This document shows positions 8,282 through 18,140 of a DNA stretch of 64,000 nt, in pieces. A program made the position numbers and the translations under genes. Position 1 is the stretch's first letter, and each line of letters opens with the position of its first letter. The notes under the pieces were generated by a model. That model was not told where the DNA came from. It did no database searches and was given only the letters and a program-made list of their open reading frames with translations. Source of the stretch: Salirhabdus salicampi (GTDB lineage Bacteria; Bacillota; Bacilli; Bacillales; Alkalibacillaceae). The DNA is taken from assembly GCF_024259515.1 (NCBI RefSeq), contig NZ_JANBWE010000007.1, positions 1 to 64,000 on the forward strand, in the 5' to 3' direction.

Positions 8282-8638
8282 TTATTCCTCCAATTCCTGT
8301 CTAAGTTTAATCAATCCTTGTTCTAAATCTAAGGCAGTATGTACTCCTTGTAAGTGTATGCCTAAATCAATTAAAGTAATCGACACAGCTGGCTGTATAC
8401 CCGTAAGGACCACTTTCGCCCCCATTAAATCTGACATAGACACTACATCCCCCAGGACTTTCGCAATAAAAGAATCAATAATTTCAACCGACGTTAAGTC
8501 GATCACGACTCCAGTGGCACCGGTCTCATGTATTTTCTTTAGCAGGTCTTCCTGAAACTGTATAGCTGTTTGATCATCAAGTTCAACTTGAATGGATATA
8601 AGCAGATAGTTTTGAAGTTTTAAGATAGGTATTCTCAC
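8282..8638 (-). CDS. rsbS: stressosome scaffold protein RsbS
   Basis: A 118-residue single STAS domain protein. The phosphorylated serine is in [10 protein letters not shown], equivalent to Ser59 of B. subtilis RsbS. With RsbR paralogues it builds the large cytoplasmic stressosome that sequesters RsbT. The start is GTG with GGAGTG upstream, within eight bases of the rsbR stop. Confidence 0.96.
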   Translation of the reverse strand: MRIPILKLQNYLLISIQVELDDQTAIQFQEDLLKKIHETGATGVVIDLTSVEIIDSFIAKVLGDVVSMSDLMGAKVVLTGIQPAVSITLIDLGIHLQGVHTALDLEQGLIKLRQELEE

Positions 8639-8645
8639 ACCGGTT

Positions 8646-9518
8646 TCACTCCTTCCCTAAGGAATCGATAATTTGTTCTACATCTAAGCTATCTCCTTGT
8701 GTATGTATAATTTTCCGGTTAGTAAATTCTAATGCTGACTGGAACCCTTTGCTTAACGAACTTTTTGTTGGGAACTTGCTTAAATCAATTCCTAAATTCA
8801 CAATCGTTTGTGCGATTTCCGGTCTAATCCCTACTAGAATACATTTCGCACCAATTAATCTTACTGCTTCTGCAGCTTGGATGATGTGATGCGCAACCAT
8901 AGTGTCTACTACAGGTACTCCAGTAATATCTATTAATACAACTTCAGCGCGATTTTCGATAACTCCATCCAATAAGTTTTCCATAATAAGCTTAGCACGG
9001 TCCGTGTCAATCGTTCCAATTAGGGGCATAACCGTAATCCCTTCCATGACAGGAATTAAGGGGGCTGACAATTCCTTTAAAGCTAATTTCTGCAGTGAAA
9101 ATGTGTTTTCCCAACTACCCGAATATTCATTTACAAGGTAATTAATAATTGGGTCTATCCAGAGATCGACTTCTTGAACTATCTGCACAAAGTAACTTTT
9201 TTCCACCTGTTTATCTACATCTTTTAATAAAAAATTGACTGTAACGCGTCGGAATGACTGAATGCCTATGGTCAAATAACTTAACGGCCATCCTAATTTT
9301 ATTAATCTCTCTGAAAACTCTTGCAACTCTTGGGTTGACCCTCTATTTTGTACACATAAAAAAATAACATCTACAAAATCTTTATTTGTACTATTGTATA
9401 GCTCAGTTGATATATTCGGAAGATCATCCGTTCTATGGGTTTTTTCAACTTCATTTAACCACTCAGACTTTATTTCATCGCTATTTTCTAGAACGATGTC
9501 TTGAATCCGTGTATCCAT
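8646..9518 (-). CDS. rsbR: stressosome sensor RsbR (RsbRA type)
   Basis: A 290-residue protein with an N-terminal non-heme globin-like sensor domain (about 1-140) and a C-terminal STAS domain (about 150-275). Both threonines phosphorylated by RsbT in the family are present, in GTIDTDRA and [13 protein letters not shown] at 9518 follows GAGGAGGGCG. It is the first gene of the rsbRSTUVW-sigB-rsbX operon. Only one RsbR paralogue is in the window. Confidence 0.95.
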   Translation of the reverse strand: MDTRIQDIVLENSDEIKSEWLNEVEKTHRTDDLPNISTELYNSTNKDFVDVIFLCVQNRGSTQELQEFSERLIKLGWPLSYLTIGIQSFRRVTVNFLLKDVDKQVEKSYFVQIVQEVDLWIDPIINYLVNEYSGSWENTFSLQKLALKELSAPLIPVMEGITVMPLIGTIDTDRAKLIMENLLDGVIENRAEVVLIDITGVPVVDTMVAHHIIQAAEAVRLIGAKCILVGIRPEIAQTIVNLGIDLSKFPTKSSLSKGFQSALEFTNRKIIHTQGDSLDVEQIIDSLGKE

Positions 9519-9616
9519 AATAATTCGCCCTCCTCTTACGAAAGTTCAAATAGACAAGTTAATTTTTCATAATAATGTTAACATTCTTATATTAATAGTT
9601 CTATAATATTGTACTA

Positions 9617-9645
9617 TAAAAAAAGCCGCTCCTTTGAGCAGCTTT
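9617..9645 (-). terminator. ndoA terminator
   Basis: On the minus strand AGCTGCTC and GGAGCGGCT pair around AAA and are followed by TTTTTT. It directly follows the ndoA stop and separates the toxin-antitoxin unit from the rsb operon. Confidence 0.85.
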
Positions 9646-9995
9646 TAAAAATCAATTAGTCCGAGGCTTATTTGTAAAGCCTTATCGACACGCTTCATCA
9701 ATTTTTCATCTAGATGTGTAATCTTGTCTGTTAATCGCTGCTTATCTATCGTCCGAATTTGCTCTAGCAAAATAACAGAGTCCCGCTCAAAGCCATACAT
9801 TTCAGCGTCTATTTCTACGTGGGTAGGCAGTTTTGCTTTTTGTATTTGGGCGGTAATAGCAGCTATTATAACCGTTGGACTGAAGCGATTACCAATGTCG
9901 TTCTGTATTACTAATACAGGGCGAACGCCACCTTGCTCTGAACCAACAACTGGTGATAAGTCCGCAAAAAAGACGTCGCCTCTTTTAACAATCAA
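9645..9995 (-). CDS. ndoA: endoribonuclease toxin NdoA (EndoA, MazF family)
   Basis: A 116-residue MazF/PemK-family toxin that cleaves mRNA at a short specific sequence (UACAU in B. subtilis). Family features are the start [13 protein letters not shown], the conserved [12 protein letters not shown] segment with the catalytic-region arginine, and the length. It starts 5 bases after the antitoxin gene, consistent with co-translation and neutralisation by EndoAI. It is chromosomal and conserved between alr and rsbR in Bacillus, so it is not a sign of recent transfer. Confidence 0.97.
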   Translation of the reverse strand: MIVKRGDVFFADLSPVVGSEQGGVRPVLVIQNDIGNRFSPTVIIAAITAQIQKAKLPTHVEIDAEMYGFERDSVILLEQIRTIDKQRLTDKITHLDEKLMKRVDKALQISLGLIDF

Positions 9996-10000
9996 ATCAT

Positions 10001-10276
10001 TTACCCCCCGCTCACAAGGCGCTCTAGGGTGTTTTCTGCCTCCTCTTCAGCTTGAAAGGCTTCAGATGCGATGTCTAAATTGATGTTTGCCATTTCTACA
10101 TAACCACGGCGCATCGATTCTCGAATATCACGTTTCTTCTTCTCACGTAAATACGATTGTACAGCTTGACAAATCAAATCGTTTCGGTTGAAACCATCAT
10201 ACTTCCCTATACGATCCATTTCCTTAACTAATTGTTGTGGCAATTTTACTAGTATCTCTTGTGAACACTCCGACAC
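10001..10276 (-). CDS. ndoAI: antitoxin NdoAI (EndoAI, ribbon-helix-helix)
   Basis: A 91-residue antitoxin with an N-terminal ribbon-helix-helix DNA-binding domain (about 5-50, [14 protein letters not shown]) and an acidic C-terminal tail ([14 protein letters not shown]) of the kind that occupies the MazF groove. The GTG start at 10276 follows GGAGGTG. It precedes the toxin gene. Autoregulation through the N-terminal domain is typical of MazE-like proteins. Confidence 0.95.
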   Translation of the reverse strand: MSECSQEILVKLPQQLVKEMDRIGKYDGFNRNDLICQAVQSYLREKKKRDIRESMRRGYVEMANINLDIASEAFQAEEEAENTLERLVSGG

Positions 10277-10322
10277 AACTTACACCTCCACCGTTAACCT
10301 GTCAAACACATAATCCAACCTT

Positions 10323-10351
10323 ATAATATCATGCTAGGATAACCATTGCAA
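10323..10351 (-). promoter_or_regulatory. promoter of ndoAI-ndoA
   Basis: On the minus strand TTGCAA (10346-10351) and TATTAT (10323-10328) are 17 bases apart, about 45 bases ahead of the GTG start of ndoAI. Confidence 0.65.
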
Positions 10352-10407
10352 AGCGATTCCGATATAATAACCATATTACCATAATTTCATCTTTATACCT
10401 AAATTTT

Positions 10408-11574
10408 TCAATAAGTTGTCAGTTGATTAAACGTTTGTTTGATTTGTCCATTTTCAAGATACACTCGAGGCACGCGGCCATTTATCATGCATGGGACTTC
10501 GTAGCTAATTGTATCTAAATGTTGAGCAACTTCATCTACTGTTATTTCCTCTTTTTCTTGCCTTCCAATTAACGTTACTTTTGTTCCAACTGGGTAGAAT
10601 CGATCCAACCTTACCATAAACTGATCCATACAAATACGGCCAACTATAGGCATCCGCTTACCATCAATTAATACATCTGCTTTATTTAATTTTCGTATCC
10701 AACCGTCGCCATACCCTAACGGAATGGTGCCAATCCATTCATTCCCTTTCGTCTCATATGTAGCCCCATAACTAATAAACTCTCCCTTCGGGAGTTGTTT
10801 TATATGGGATAGTGTACTGTGAAGTGAAAGGGCTGGTTGTAAAGGCATAGGATGTTCCCTTTTCACCTGTGAGGAGGGGTATAAACCATACATACTAATT
10901 CCAAACCGAACGGCATGAAACATTTGCTGTGGAAAACGCATACCGGCAGCGCTATTTCCCGTGTGCACAGTAACGGGTTCCACAACACTCTCTTGAAATA
11001 TGGATAATAATCTTTGGAAGCGTGTCTGTTGTGTTTCGTAATAGGTTAAATCTTCTTCGTCAGCCGTTGCAAAATGTGTATATACACCTTCAACAAAGAA
11101 TCTAGAATCAGTAAGTTGATTTATGAAGTCCTGCAACTCCTCTTCTGTTCTTATTCCTATCCTACCCATTCCTGTATCAAATTTTACATGAATCGCAACA
11201 GTTTTATGCAATAAATATTTTTTCGCTTCTTTTAGCCAGCCAGATTGAAAGGCTGTTAACGTAATATTGTGGTCAGCTGCAATTTGAACAAACTCCGGTT
11301 TAACATATCCCATTACTAGGATTGGCAGATGAACCCCATATTTTCGTAAACGAATCGCCTCATCTAATAGAGCAACGGCAAATCCATCAACACCGGCATC
11401 CATGGCAGCCTGTGCTACTTGAACATCGCCATGACCGTATGCATTCGCCTTTATCGCCGCGAAAACTTTCTTTTCACTTGTTAACAAGTTTTTTAGTTCT
11501 GTAATATTTGCTTTAATAGCATCAAGGTTTACTTCCATCCATGAATCCCGGTAAAATGGCGCATACGTTGACAA
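10408..11574 (-). CDS. alr: alanine racemase
   Basis: A 388-residue fold-type III PLP enzyme that makes D-alanine for peptidoglycan. The PLP lysine lies in VFAAIKANAYGHG (about Lys42) and the second catalytic base in FISYGATYE. The TTG at 11574 is chosen because a G-rich ribosome site (11583-11588) is eight bases upstream and the protein then begins STYAPFYRDSW, matching the B. subtilis enzyme. A GTG two codons earlier is too close to that site. Gene order with ndoAI and ydcC is conserved. Confidence 0.97.
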   Translation of the reverse strand: MSTYAPFYRDSWMEVNLDAIKANITELKNLLTSEKKVFAAIKANAYGHGDVQVAQAAMDAGVDGFAVALLDEAIRLRKYGVHLPILVMGYVKPEFVQIAADHNITLTAFQSGWLKEAKKYLLHKTVAIHVKFDTGMGRIGIRTEEELQDFINQLTDSRFFVEGVYTHFATADEEDLTYYETQQTRFQRLLSIFQESVVEPVTVHTGNSAAGMRFPQQMFHAVRFGISMYGLYPSSQVKREHPMPLQPALSLHSTLSHIKQLPKGEFISYGATYETKGNEWIGTIPLGYGDGWIRKLNKADVLIDGKRMPIVGRICMDQFMVRLDRFYPVGTKVTLIGRQEKEEITVDEVAQHLDTISYEVPCMINGRVPRVYLENGQIKQTFNQLTTY

Positions 11575-11650
11575 TAGCACTTCCCCCCTACACCTTTTTC
11601 TACATTATTCACGCTATAAGGTGCAGATGTCAAATACTGTTTTATGCAAA

Positions 11651-11689
11651 CGAAAAGCAGACTCCTAACTTATTATGTTGAGTCTGCTT
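11651..11689 (-). terminator. ydcC terminator
   Basis: On the minus strand AAGCAGACTC and GAGTCTGCTT form a 10-bp stem with a 15-base loop, followed by TTCG. It lies directly after the lipoprotein gene. Confidence 0.75.
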
Positions 11690-11701
11690 AAATATATGTT
11701 C

Positions 11702-12721
11702 CTATTTCATACTTTTTCCTTCAAGTGATGAAGCAACTTCAATCATTTCTTCTTTCGTTAAATCTTCACTTGCTAAATAGTAGCGTACGTTGTTTTCGTT
11801 CCATTCTATTGTCTTGTCCGTGATTGCCCCAACTGTAAACCCTAGGTCAACCGGTTCTCCTTTAACAGAAACCGGAGAAGTCATGCTCGTTGGATAAGAA
11901 GTGTATAACTCTTGTACAATAGTAAAACTTTTCTCTCCACTGTAATTTAAGATAACCCGCTTTCCGTGTTCAAACTCAACTTCCTTCTGAGATGCAAGGG
12001 TAGTTCCTTCTGGCATCGTCAACGGATATAGTACAGTTAAAGAAGAATCATTTTCTCCAGCCATCGCTGGAACATCACCAACACTACTACTTAAGTTCTT
12101 GTTAGTATCAAAGTCATCCTCGGAGAAATTTGGATCAAACTCAAAAGACGTAAACTGAACTTCTACGAGTTCTTTGTAATCCTTATCAAACACCTTAACC
12201 ATTGCTGGTTTTAACGAATCTTTATGGAAGTAAATTTCTTGATAAGGTAAGTTTTTATTGCTCTGATAGTTTGTCTTCGTATTAAAGACGTAATAATTCT
12301 CTGTTTGTTTAAACGACGCCTCAGTATCTTCTAATACATCGCTCACTAGAGAAGAATATAAATATGGTTGACTACTGTTGTGTGGCCAATCGCTTTGAAA
12401 CTTGAAGCTTTTGTTTAATGCCGGTGTTAGAACAAACACCCCATCCTGATTACGCAAAATAATTTGACTGCCTTTGTCACTATCAGGATTTTCTAACTGA
12501 ACCCGAAACAAGTTTTTCTTTTTGTGCCAAACATCAATCTGATAGCTCTGTACATCTTCACCTGTTTGTAAATTCATCTTCGCCTGGGCTTTATAACCAC
12601 TCATGTCCTCAGCTTTATTATCGAGAGATTTAAGAATATCCTCTTTCGACTTTTCACCACAGGCAGATATGATGATGAGCATGAGTACGAAAAAGCTCCA
12701 GAGCAATTGTTTTTTTCCCAT
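11702..12721 (-). CDS. ydcC: LolA-like lipoprotein (YdcC family)
   Basis: A 339-residue exported lipoprotein. The N terminus has a positively charged start, a hydrophobic segment and the lipobox IISACG, so Cys near residue 20 should be lipidated and the protein held on the outer face of the membrane. The remainder resembles the LolA/LppX beta-half-barrel fold of the B. subtilis sporulation-linked protein YdcC. ATG 12721 is used because AAAGGAG is eight bases upstream; a GTG two codons earlier is an alternative. Its cargo is unknown. It lies upstream of alr. Confidence 0.9.
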   Translation of the reverse strand: MGKKQLLWSFFVLMLIIISACGEKSKEDILKSLDNKAEDMSGYKAQAKMNLQTGEDVQSYQIDVWHKKKNLFRVQLENPDSDKGSQIILRNQDGVFVLTPALNKSFKFQSDWPHNSSQPYLYSSLVSDVLEDTEASFKQTENYYVFNTKTNYQSNKNLPYQEIYFHKDSLKPAMVKVFDKDYKELVEVQFTSFEFDPNFSEDDFDTNKNLSSSVGDVPAMAGENDSSLTVLYPLTMPEGTTLASQKEVEFEHGKRVILNYSGEKSFTIVQELYTSYPTSMTSPVSVKGEPVDLGFTVGAITDKTIEWNENNVRYYLASEDLTKEEMIEVASSLEGKSMK

Positions 12722-12727
12722 GATCAC

Positions 12728-13241
12728 AACTCCTTTGCCTCATTTCAAAGGACAGAGGAACGTGTTGTCACTGATGAACCGCCCGTTTATGAAGGAATTA
12801 TGATAGTAAAGTGTTTTATTATGTTTTCAACGATGAACGCAAGCATAACGTGCTTACTGTTATAAGGGGTTTCTATCCCACTACTTTATAAACACCTGGA
12901 AAAATCATACACAAACATTTGCCATCACCTGTTTCCTACCTCTTTCGTCTGTAAAATAGATGAATGGTCCGTCCACTTTTGTAACGAAAGGTGAGAAAAA
13001 AGTTTAAAGCAATTGTTTTTCATACAAAGGTGCCCTAGTATCTCACTTTTGATCAGTGTCACTTACATACCAACGAATGAACAATCCATTAAGTTTCGAT
13101 AGCTCTATCCCCCCGTCTTTATGATGTTTAAGAAGGCTATTGACGTTAATATCCCCTCATACAACAGTGCGGTGACAATGTAGACATCGTTCCCTCCTAC
13201 CCGCACTAAAATATATGAGACAAACTATTCGAATATGCAGA
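12728..13241. other. gene-free interval between ydcC and acpS
   Basis: About 510 bases without a convincing reading frame, RNA motif or terminator on either strand. It should hold the ydcC promoter near its left end. I see no clear decayed gene, though many Bacillaceae carry an NAD(P)HX dehydratase gene next to acpS. Confidence 0.5.
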
Positions 13242-13604
13242 CTAGCCTTCTTGAATAATTACTTCCGCAATCACAAACTGCTCACTATGGGAAATGGAAA
13301 GGAATGTATTTTTTTCTCTGTTACCTTTCACATAAACTACTGGTTTCCCTTTTTCGTCCGGAATCACTTCGATATCAAGAAAGGACAGGTCCTGTCCTAA
13401 CCCTGTTCCCCGAGCCTTCGCATATGCTTCTTTTGCGGCAAATCGCCCGGCAGAAAATTCCATCTTTCGTTTTCGTGAGGAACATTGATTTAGTAAATCC
13501 AGCTCCCTTGTGGTTAAGATTCTTTTTACAAATCTTTCATTTCGCCTTACCTTTTCTTCAAGTCGGCTTATCTCAAGTAAATCAATTCCGATTCCTTTTA
13601 TCAT
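13242..13604 (-). CDS. acpS: holo-[acyl-carrier-protein] synthase
   Basis: A 120-residue AcpS-type phosphopantetheinyl transferase that converts apo-ACP to holo-ACP for fatty acid synthesis. The family signatures GIGIDLLEI (Mg-binding Asp near residue 8) and GRFAAKEAYAKA (Glu and Lys) are present. The start at 13604 has AAGGA about eight bases upstream and gives the family's usual MIKGIGID beginning; a TTG six codons earlier is unlikely. It is divergent from the rhomboid gene. Confidence 0.96.
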   Translation of the reverse strand: MIKGIGIDLLEISRLEEKVRRNERFVKRILTTRELDLLNQCSSRKRKMEFSAGRFAAKEAYAKARGTGLGQDLSFLDIEVIPDEKGKPVVYVKGNREKNTFLSISHSEQFVIAEVIIQEG

Positions 13605-13704
13605 GTATTGTCCTTCTTTCAAATCATTTTTTTCGCATATCCATTATTTTCTATGGTTATATGTATAATAAGAGTTAACAATAATTAGTTTAGGAGTGTG
13701 CCCT

Positions 13705-14457
13705 ATGTTTATTCGTACGGAGAGCTTTCAGGAGTTTACACGTTTATATCCAATTGTAACAGTTCTTGTTGGAATCCATCTCATATTATGGCTTTTCACA
13801 GACATAATACCTCTTCCCTTCCTCCTTACCTTAACAGAGTTAGGAATTGGCCAAAATTGGTACATTCAACATGAACAAGAATATTGGCGTTTAATAACTG
13901 CTATCTTTTTTCACTTCGGATTTGGACATATGTTATTTAACTCATTCTCTCTAATACTATTTGGTCCCGCCTTAGAACGACTGCTCGGAAAAGGGAAATT
14001 TATTACTGCCTATCTCATCGCTGGTTTCACTGGCAATATTGCCACTTTATGGCTAGGATCACCTTTTGTTACCCATGCCGGTGCATCTGGTGCCATTTTC
14101 GGTTTATTTGGAGTTTATTTATTTATTGTTCTTTATCGGAAATATTTGTTAGATTATCAAAATACACAGATCATCATAACTATTATGATTTTCGGTTTCA
14201 TTATGACATTTATTCAAACAAACATAAATATTTACGCCCACCTTTTCGGCTTTATCGGCGGATTCTTAATTGCCCATGTTATTGTTGGAAAAAGTCGCAC
14301 CGCGGAAGGATATGGTTATAATACAAGACCACGAATTCGGTTCAACCCTAATCGTTGGCGTAAACGAGCCTTTGGTCAAGTAACATTGGGAAAATTGCTT
14401 CTATGGGGGTTCTTTATTCTGCTAGTTCTGTTTGGTATAGTAGGTCGCTTCTTGTAA
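13705..14457 (+). CDS. rhomboid-family intramembrane serine protease (YdcA-like)
   Basis: A 250-residue integral membrane protein with about six transmembrane segments. The catalytic serine is in HAGASGAIFGLFG (GxSG) and the catalytic histidine in NIYAHLFGFIGG, so it should be active. Rhomboids cleave single-span membrane proteins; the substrate is unknown. TAGGAG lies eight bases before the ATG at 13705, which is preferred over a GTG three codons earlier. B. subtilis has a homologue (ydcA) next to acpS. Confidence 0.93.
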   Translation: MFIRTESFQEFTRLYPIVTVLVGIHLILWLFTDIIPLPFLLTLTELGIGQNWYIQHEQEYWRLITAIFFHFGFGHMLFNSFSLILFGPALERLLGKGKFITAYLIAGFTGNIATLWLGSPFVTHAGASGAIFGLFGVYLFIVLYRKYLLDYQNTQIIITIMIFGFIMTFIQTNINIYAHLFGFIGGFLIAHVIVGKSRTAEGYGYNTRPRIRFNPNRWRKRAFGQVTLGKLLLWGFFILLVLFGIVGRFL

Positions 14458-14528
14458 TTCGGCGAATGTCCAACCCTTTTAAACCATGATAAAATGGAAA
14501 CATTATATGTCCTACAGGAGGAAACACA

Positions 14529-15464
14529 TTGAATAGTAAACGTGTTGCACCTTATATCGCTATTGTAATCGGGGTTTTATCTATTTCTACAGCAGCTGTT
14601 TTTGTAAAGTTAGCTCACGGTGTACCCGCCTCGATTATTGCTAACTACCGCCTACTCATCGCTGTCCTCATTATGTTGCCTTATATATTGATCAAAAATA
14701 GCGGTGAGTTTCGACACATAACTAGGAAAGAATGGCTATATTCTGCATTAGCCGGCATTTTTTTAGCCTTTCATTTTATTTTATGGTTTGAATCATTAAA
14801 CTACACGTCGGTTGCGAGTTCTGTTGTGTTAGTGACCATGCAACCCATATTTGCATTTATCGGAACATATTTATTCTTTCAAGAACGCTTTCGTTTCAGT
14901 TCAGTTATGAGTATGATCATAGCCATTACCGGAAGTGTTATTATAAGTTGGGGTGACTTTCAAATTAGTGGCCTTGCCCTTCTCGGGGATATGTTAGCAC
15001 TACTAGGGGCAGTTATGGTAACAGGGTATTTTTTAATTGGACAAAATATTCGAAAACGGATTTCTCTCATGACCTATACGTTCATTGTTTATGGCATAAG
15101 TACAGTTACATTACTTATTTACAATGTTCTCTTAGGAAAACCATTTCTCGGTTATGAAGCAAATCATTGGCTTCTTTTTCTTGCTCTAGCCATTATCCCG
15201 ACCTTCTTTGGTCATACGATGTTTAACTGGGCTATTAAATGGGTCAGTACATCCGTTATTTCAATGGCTATCCTGTTTGAGCCGATAGGGGCTTCTATTC
15301 TTGCTTACTTCATCCTGGGAGAACAAGTTTCAGCAACCCAATTTCTAGGTGGAGCCGTCGTTATATTCGGCTTAATGTTATTTATATTGAATACATCTAA
15401 AAAAACGACTAAAAACAGTGTGGTAAATATAAATCAAAAAGAACATAAACAAAGAAGCGGGTAA
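14529..15464 (+). CDS. DMT/EamA-family transporter
   Basis: A 311-residue membrane protein with about ten predicted helices arranged as two EamA repeats (about 8-140 and 155-290). The drug/metabolite transporter superfamily exports small metabolites, amino acids or drugs; the substrate cannot be told from sequence. The TTG start at 14529 is supported by AGGAGG seven bases upstream. The stop codon lies inside the loop of the terminator hairpin it shares with the convergent MFS gene. Confidence 0.9.
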   Translation: MNSKRVAPYIAIVIGVLSISTAAVFVKLAHGVPASIIANYRLLIAVLIMLPYILIKNSGEFRHITRKEWLYSALAGIFLAFHFILWFESLNYTSVASSVVLVTMQPIFAFIGTYLFFQERFRFSSVMSMIIAITGSVIISWGDFQISGLALLGDMLALLGAVMVTGYFLIGQNIRKRISLMTYTFIVYGISTVTLLIYNVLLGKPFLGYEANHWLLFLALAIIPTFFGHTMFNWAIKWVSTSVISMAILFEPIGASILAYFILGEQVSATQFLGGAVVIFGLMLFILNTSKKTTKNSVVNINQKEHKQRSG

Positions 15465-15478
15465 AATCCCGCTTCTTT
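15451..15478 (+). terminator. shared bidirectional terminator
   Basis: AAAGAAGCGGG (15451-15461) and CCCGCTTCTTT (15468-15478) form an 11-bp stem with a 6-base loop between the convergent EamA and MFS genes. T-rich tracts occur at both ends. It overlaps the 3' ends of both coding regions. Confidence 0.85.
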
Positions 15479-16928
15479 ATTCTATGCTTGTATGTTTTGG
15501 CTTCGGAGATATAAGTACTAATAATCCTGCTGTTAAGGGTAGTAAAGTTGTGAGGAGTAACACTTCATCATATCTGCTAAACCAGTCGTAAAACAGAGCG
15601 AAAGGCAGCGGTCCTAAAGCGGAAGCAAAAACCATAACCGATTGTGAAACCCCTTTAATACTACCTAGGTGTTCTCTTCCAAAATAGTTCGGCCATATAA
15701 TGCTAAGCACAACCCGTTCAAACCCGTGAGCTATACCCCAGATCCCACCGTAAATAAATGCACCTACTACACTATTTAATTGCCAGAGAACGAGTATCGC
15801 AACGATGTGAATAAAGAACGTCACAGCAAGAATATAATGCACTTTAAATTTATCAACTAAATATCCCGAAATGAAGGAAATAGGGAAACCGATGATTGCC
15901 ATTAAGGCTAACATAGTTGCCGCTGTTCCAGGTGTTAATCCCTTCCCTTCAGCAATCGAAACGATATGAAATGTTATTCCTGTGTTTACTAGGGATGGCA
16001 CGGATACACAAAACAGAATGATCCAAAACGCCCTCGTTTTCATTGCTTCATTTAATGTCCAACTCACTTCATTTACTTCTCCATGTAAATTCAACCTACG
16101 GTGGCTTTCCTGCTTTTCTAACCTTCTTAGTAATAAACGATAAAGGAATAGAAAGAGGACAGCTGAAACAGGAAACCATACATACCAATTAGAGAAAAAA
16201 TAAACAAAAGCCAGACTGTTTACAACGATAAATATTGCTGCAATCATACCTTTAACCTGTGATCGATTTAGTCTATACCGGTCTCGGGGGTGACCGTCAA
16301 TAACTTCATTTACCTGTTCAGGACGATTTCGAACGAAATACAATGTAGCAGGAACAAAGATCAATAAGATTAGGAGTCCCCAAAAGATCCAAGTCAGCCG
16401 CCAACCAATAAACCCAATCATAAACGTATTAACTGGTGGATAAATAGCGGCACTTATAAATCCGCCAACCGCCATGACACTTAATGCTCTTCCCCGTTTC
16501 TCCATAAACCATTGAGGAACTAAAGTATTGGGTAGTAGTGTCATTGAACCCTGCCCTAGAAGCCGCAAGAAGAAAAAGCCGATAAACATCATGATAGGGC
16601 CCGTTAATAGACTGTTCCAGAAGCAAGTAATGGCCAGCAATGTTCCAATTATCCCCATCGTTGCTCGTTGCCCGAAGCGATCAGCTAACCTACCTACAAA
16701 TGCTAACAAAAATCCAGCACCGAGAGTAGCTATTGAGTATAGCCCAGATACAAAGGATCTCGAAAACTCGAAGTCTTGTATGTAGTAATCTATAAATATC
16801 GAAACAGAATACGTTTGCCCTGGCCCGGAAAAAAAGAGGCCTAGTGCCGAAACAACCACGACAACCCATCCATAATAAAAGGGGGTTTTCATTGGCGCTT
16901 CTGTTGCTGCTACACCTTGCTGTGCCAA
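15477..16928 (-). CDS. MFS transporter
   Basis: A 483-residue major facilitator protein with twelve predicted helices in two halves, split by a charged cytoplasmic loop near residues 215-275. The first-half loop motif GRLADRFGQRA matches the MFS signature. The general pattern resembles monocarboxylate/oxalate-formate type carriers, but the substrate is not determinable. The TTG start follows GGAGAGGATG; an internal ATG at residue 13 (MKTPFYYGW) is possible. Confidence 0.88.
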   Translation of the reverse strand: MAQQGVAATEAPMKTPFYYGWVVVVVSALGLFFSGPGQTYSVSIFIDYYIQDFEFSRSFVSGLYSIATLGAGFLLAFVGRLADRFGQRATMGIIGTLLAITCFWNSLLTGPIMMFIGFFFLRLLGQGSMTLLPNTLVPQWFMEKRGRALSVMAVGGFISAAIYPPVNTFMIGFIGWRLTWIFWGLLILLIFVPATLYFVRNRPEQVNEVIDGHPRDRYRLNRSQVKGMIAAIFIVVNSLAFVYFFSNWYVWFPVSAVLFLFLYRLLLRRLEKQESHRRLNLHGEVNEVSWTLNEAMKTRAFWIILFCVSVPSLVNTGITFHIVSIAEGKGLTPGTAATMLALMAIIGFPISFISGYLVDKFKVHYILAVTFFIHIVAILVLWQLNSVVGAFIYGGIWGIAHGFERVVLSIIWPNYFGREHLGSIKGVSQSVMVFASALGPLPFALFYDWFSRYDEVLLLTTLLPLTAGLLVLISPKPKHTSIE

Positions 16929-17091
16929 TAGAATACATCCTCTCCATTTCGTCAGTGATTATTATTTTATCAAACTAATAAAAAGTTTCAACGCAATTTG
17001 TCTATATCAACATTCTTAAAATACTTCAACATACAATAGGGGACCCCCGGATGGAAGCCCCTAAATGATACATATTTACATGTACCCCTTA

Positions 17092-17472
17092 TTATACTTT
17101 AAAGCTTTTCGCCAAAGTGCTAAGCCCCTTAATAATTGGAGCAACTTGATGCGCGGTGTTCACGAGTTGACCAACAGTATTGAACACTTTATCAAAATCT
17201 ACTTGCCCGTCTTGACCTTGAAAGTGCTGAATTAATGGATGATTAGGTTTTGGCATATAATGATGCTGATGGGGTTGATGATGCGCATAGTTTTCCATTG
17301 GAATTGGAGGCTTCATAAATTGTTCGTAAGGTGATTGATATTGTACATTGCCCTGATGTTGGGGGATTTGCGGCATCATCGTTTGTGAAAATGACTGATA
17401 AGGTTGCTGCATTGGCGTAGTCTGATATTGATGTAGTTGATTACCCCAATTGGTTCGAGGATGTAAGTTCAT
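17092..17472 (-). CDS. YppG-family protein
   Basis: A 126-residue Gln/Pro/His-rich protein. The N-terminal two thirds is low complexity (QQPYQSF, HHQPHQHHY). The C-terminal stretch VDFDKVFNTVGQLVNTAHQV matches the YppG family of Bacillus, which is of unknown function and often called a spore coat-like protein. The ATG at 17472 lies eight bases after AGGAGG; an upstream in-frame GTG is inside that ribosome site. It is apparently monocistronic. Confidence 0.8.
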   Translation of the reverse strand: MNLHPRTNWGNQLHQYQTTPMQQPYQSFSQTMMPQIPQHQGNVQYQSPYEQFMKPPIPMENYAHHQPHQHHYMPKPNHPLIQHFQGQDGQVDFDKVFNTVGQLVNTAHQVAPIIKGLSTLAKSFKV

Positions 17473-17578
17473 CCATCCCACCTCCTAAACGATAAACAAT
17501 AATTCGTAACTCTTCATATTATATGTGCCACTAAACAGGAAGGTGTGCTCATACCTATTTTTCATAGAAAACTCCACG

Positions 17579-17604
17579 AAAAAAAGCCGGTTTTCACCGA
17601 CTTA
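17579..17604 (-). terminator. terminator of the MarR gene
   Basis: On the minus strand AAGTCGGT and ACCGGCTT pair around GAAA and are followed by TTTTT. Confidence 0.85.
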
Positions 17605-17608
17605 TCGT

Positions 17609-18079
17609 TTATTTCTTTTCTTCTCGTAATTTATCTGCATGTTGGCCGAGCTTCTTTATCAATTCAATCGCTTGTTTCTTTTCATCATCATCTAACCCTG
17701 CCATAATCTGTTCTAACCCTTCCCAATGTTTAGGGAAGATCTGAGCTAATAATTCTTTTCCTTTATCAGAGATTGAGGCAAAAATCACTCTTCGGTCAGT
17801 TGGACAAGGTTTACGATATAAATAACCTTTTTGTTCAAGTTTATCCACAACATATGTAATACTTCCACTAGCTAATAATATGCGCTTTCCAATTTTCTGT
17901 AGCGGCTGATCACCACGATGATACAGAAGTTCCAGAACGGAAAATTCCGTTGGGTTTAGACCATAATTAATCATGTCCGATTGACTTAAATCTGAAACGG
18001 AACGAAAAGCTTTGGAAAGAACTACAAATAATTTTAATGAAGGGTCTTCTTTTCTGCGTTTATATTCACGTTCATTCAT
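17609..18079 (-). CDS. MarR-family transcriptional regulator
   Basis: A 156-residue winged helix-turn-helix repressor-type protein. The recognition region (KIGKRILLASGSITYVVDKL) and wing (KPCPTDRRVIFASISDKG) match MarR proteins. It is divergently transcribed from a methyltransferase gene, a usual arrangement for a regulator and its target, but there is no direct evidence for the target. Its promoter at 18111-18140 is strong. Confidence 0.9.
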   Translation of the reverse strand: MNEREYKRRKEDPSLKLFVVLSKAFRSVSDLSQSDMINYGLNPTEFSVLELLYHRGDQPLQKIGKRILLASGSITYVVDKLEQKGYLYRKPCPTDRRVIFASISDKGKELLAQIFPKHWEGLEQIMAGLDDDEKKQAIELIKKLGQHADKLREEKK

Positions 18080-18110
18080 TAGCGACTCTCCCCAAAATTG
18101 GATTGAACAT

Positions 18111-18140
18111 ATTATAGGTCTTTTCTCACCCTCTTGTCAA
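18111..18140 (-). promoter_or_regulatory. promoter of the MarR gene
   Basis: On the minus strand TTGACA (18135-18140) and TATAAT (18111-18116) have an 18-base spacer and end about 30 bases before the start codon. The position also shows that the methyltransferase cannot plausibly begin as early as 18134. Confidence 0.85.

Noticed and set aside
9645-10276. Toxin-antitoxin pair as a mobile-element marker
   Set aside because: ndoAI-ndoA between alr and rsbR is the conserved chromosomal arrangement in Bacillus; no repeats or integrase nearby.
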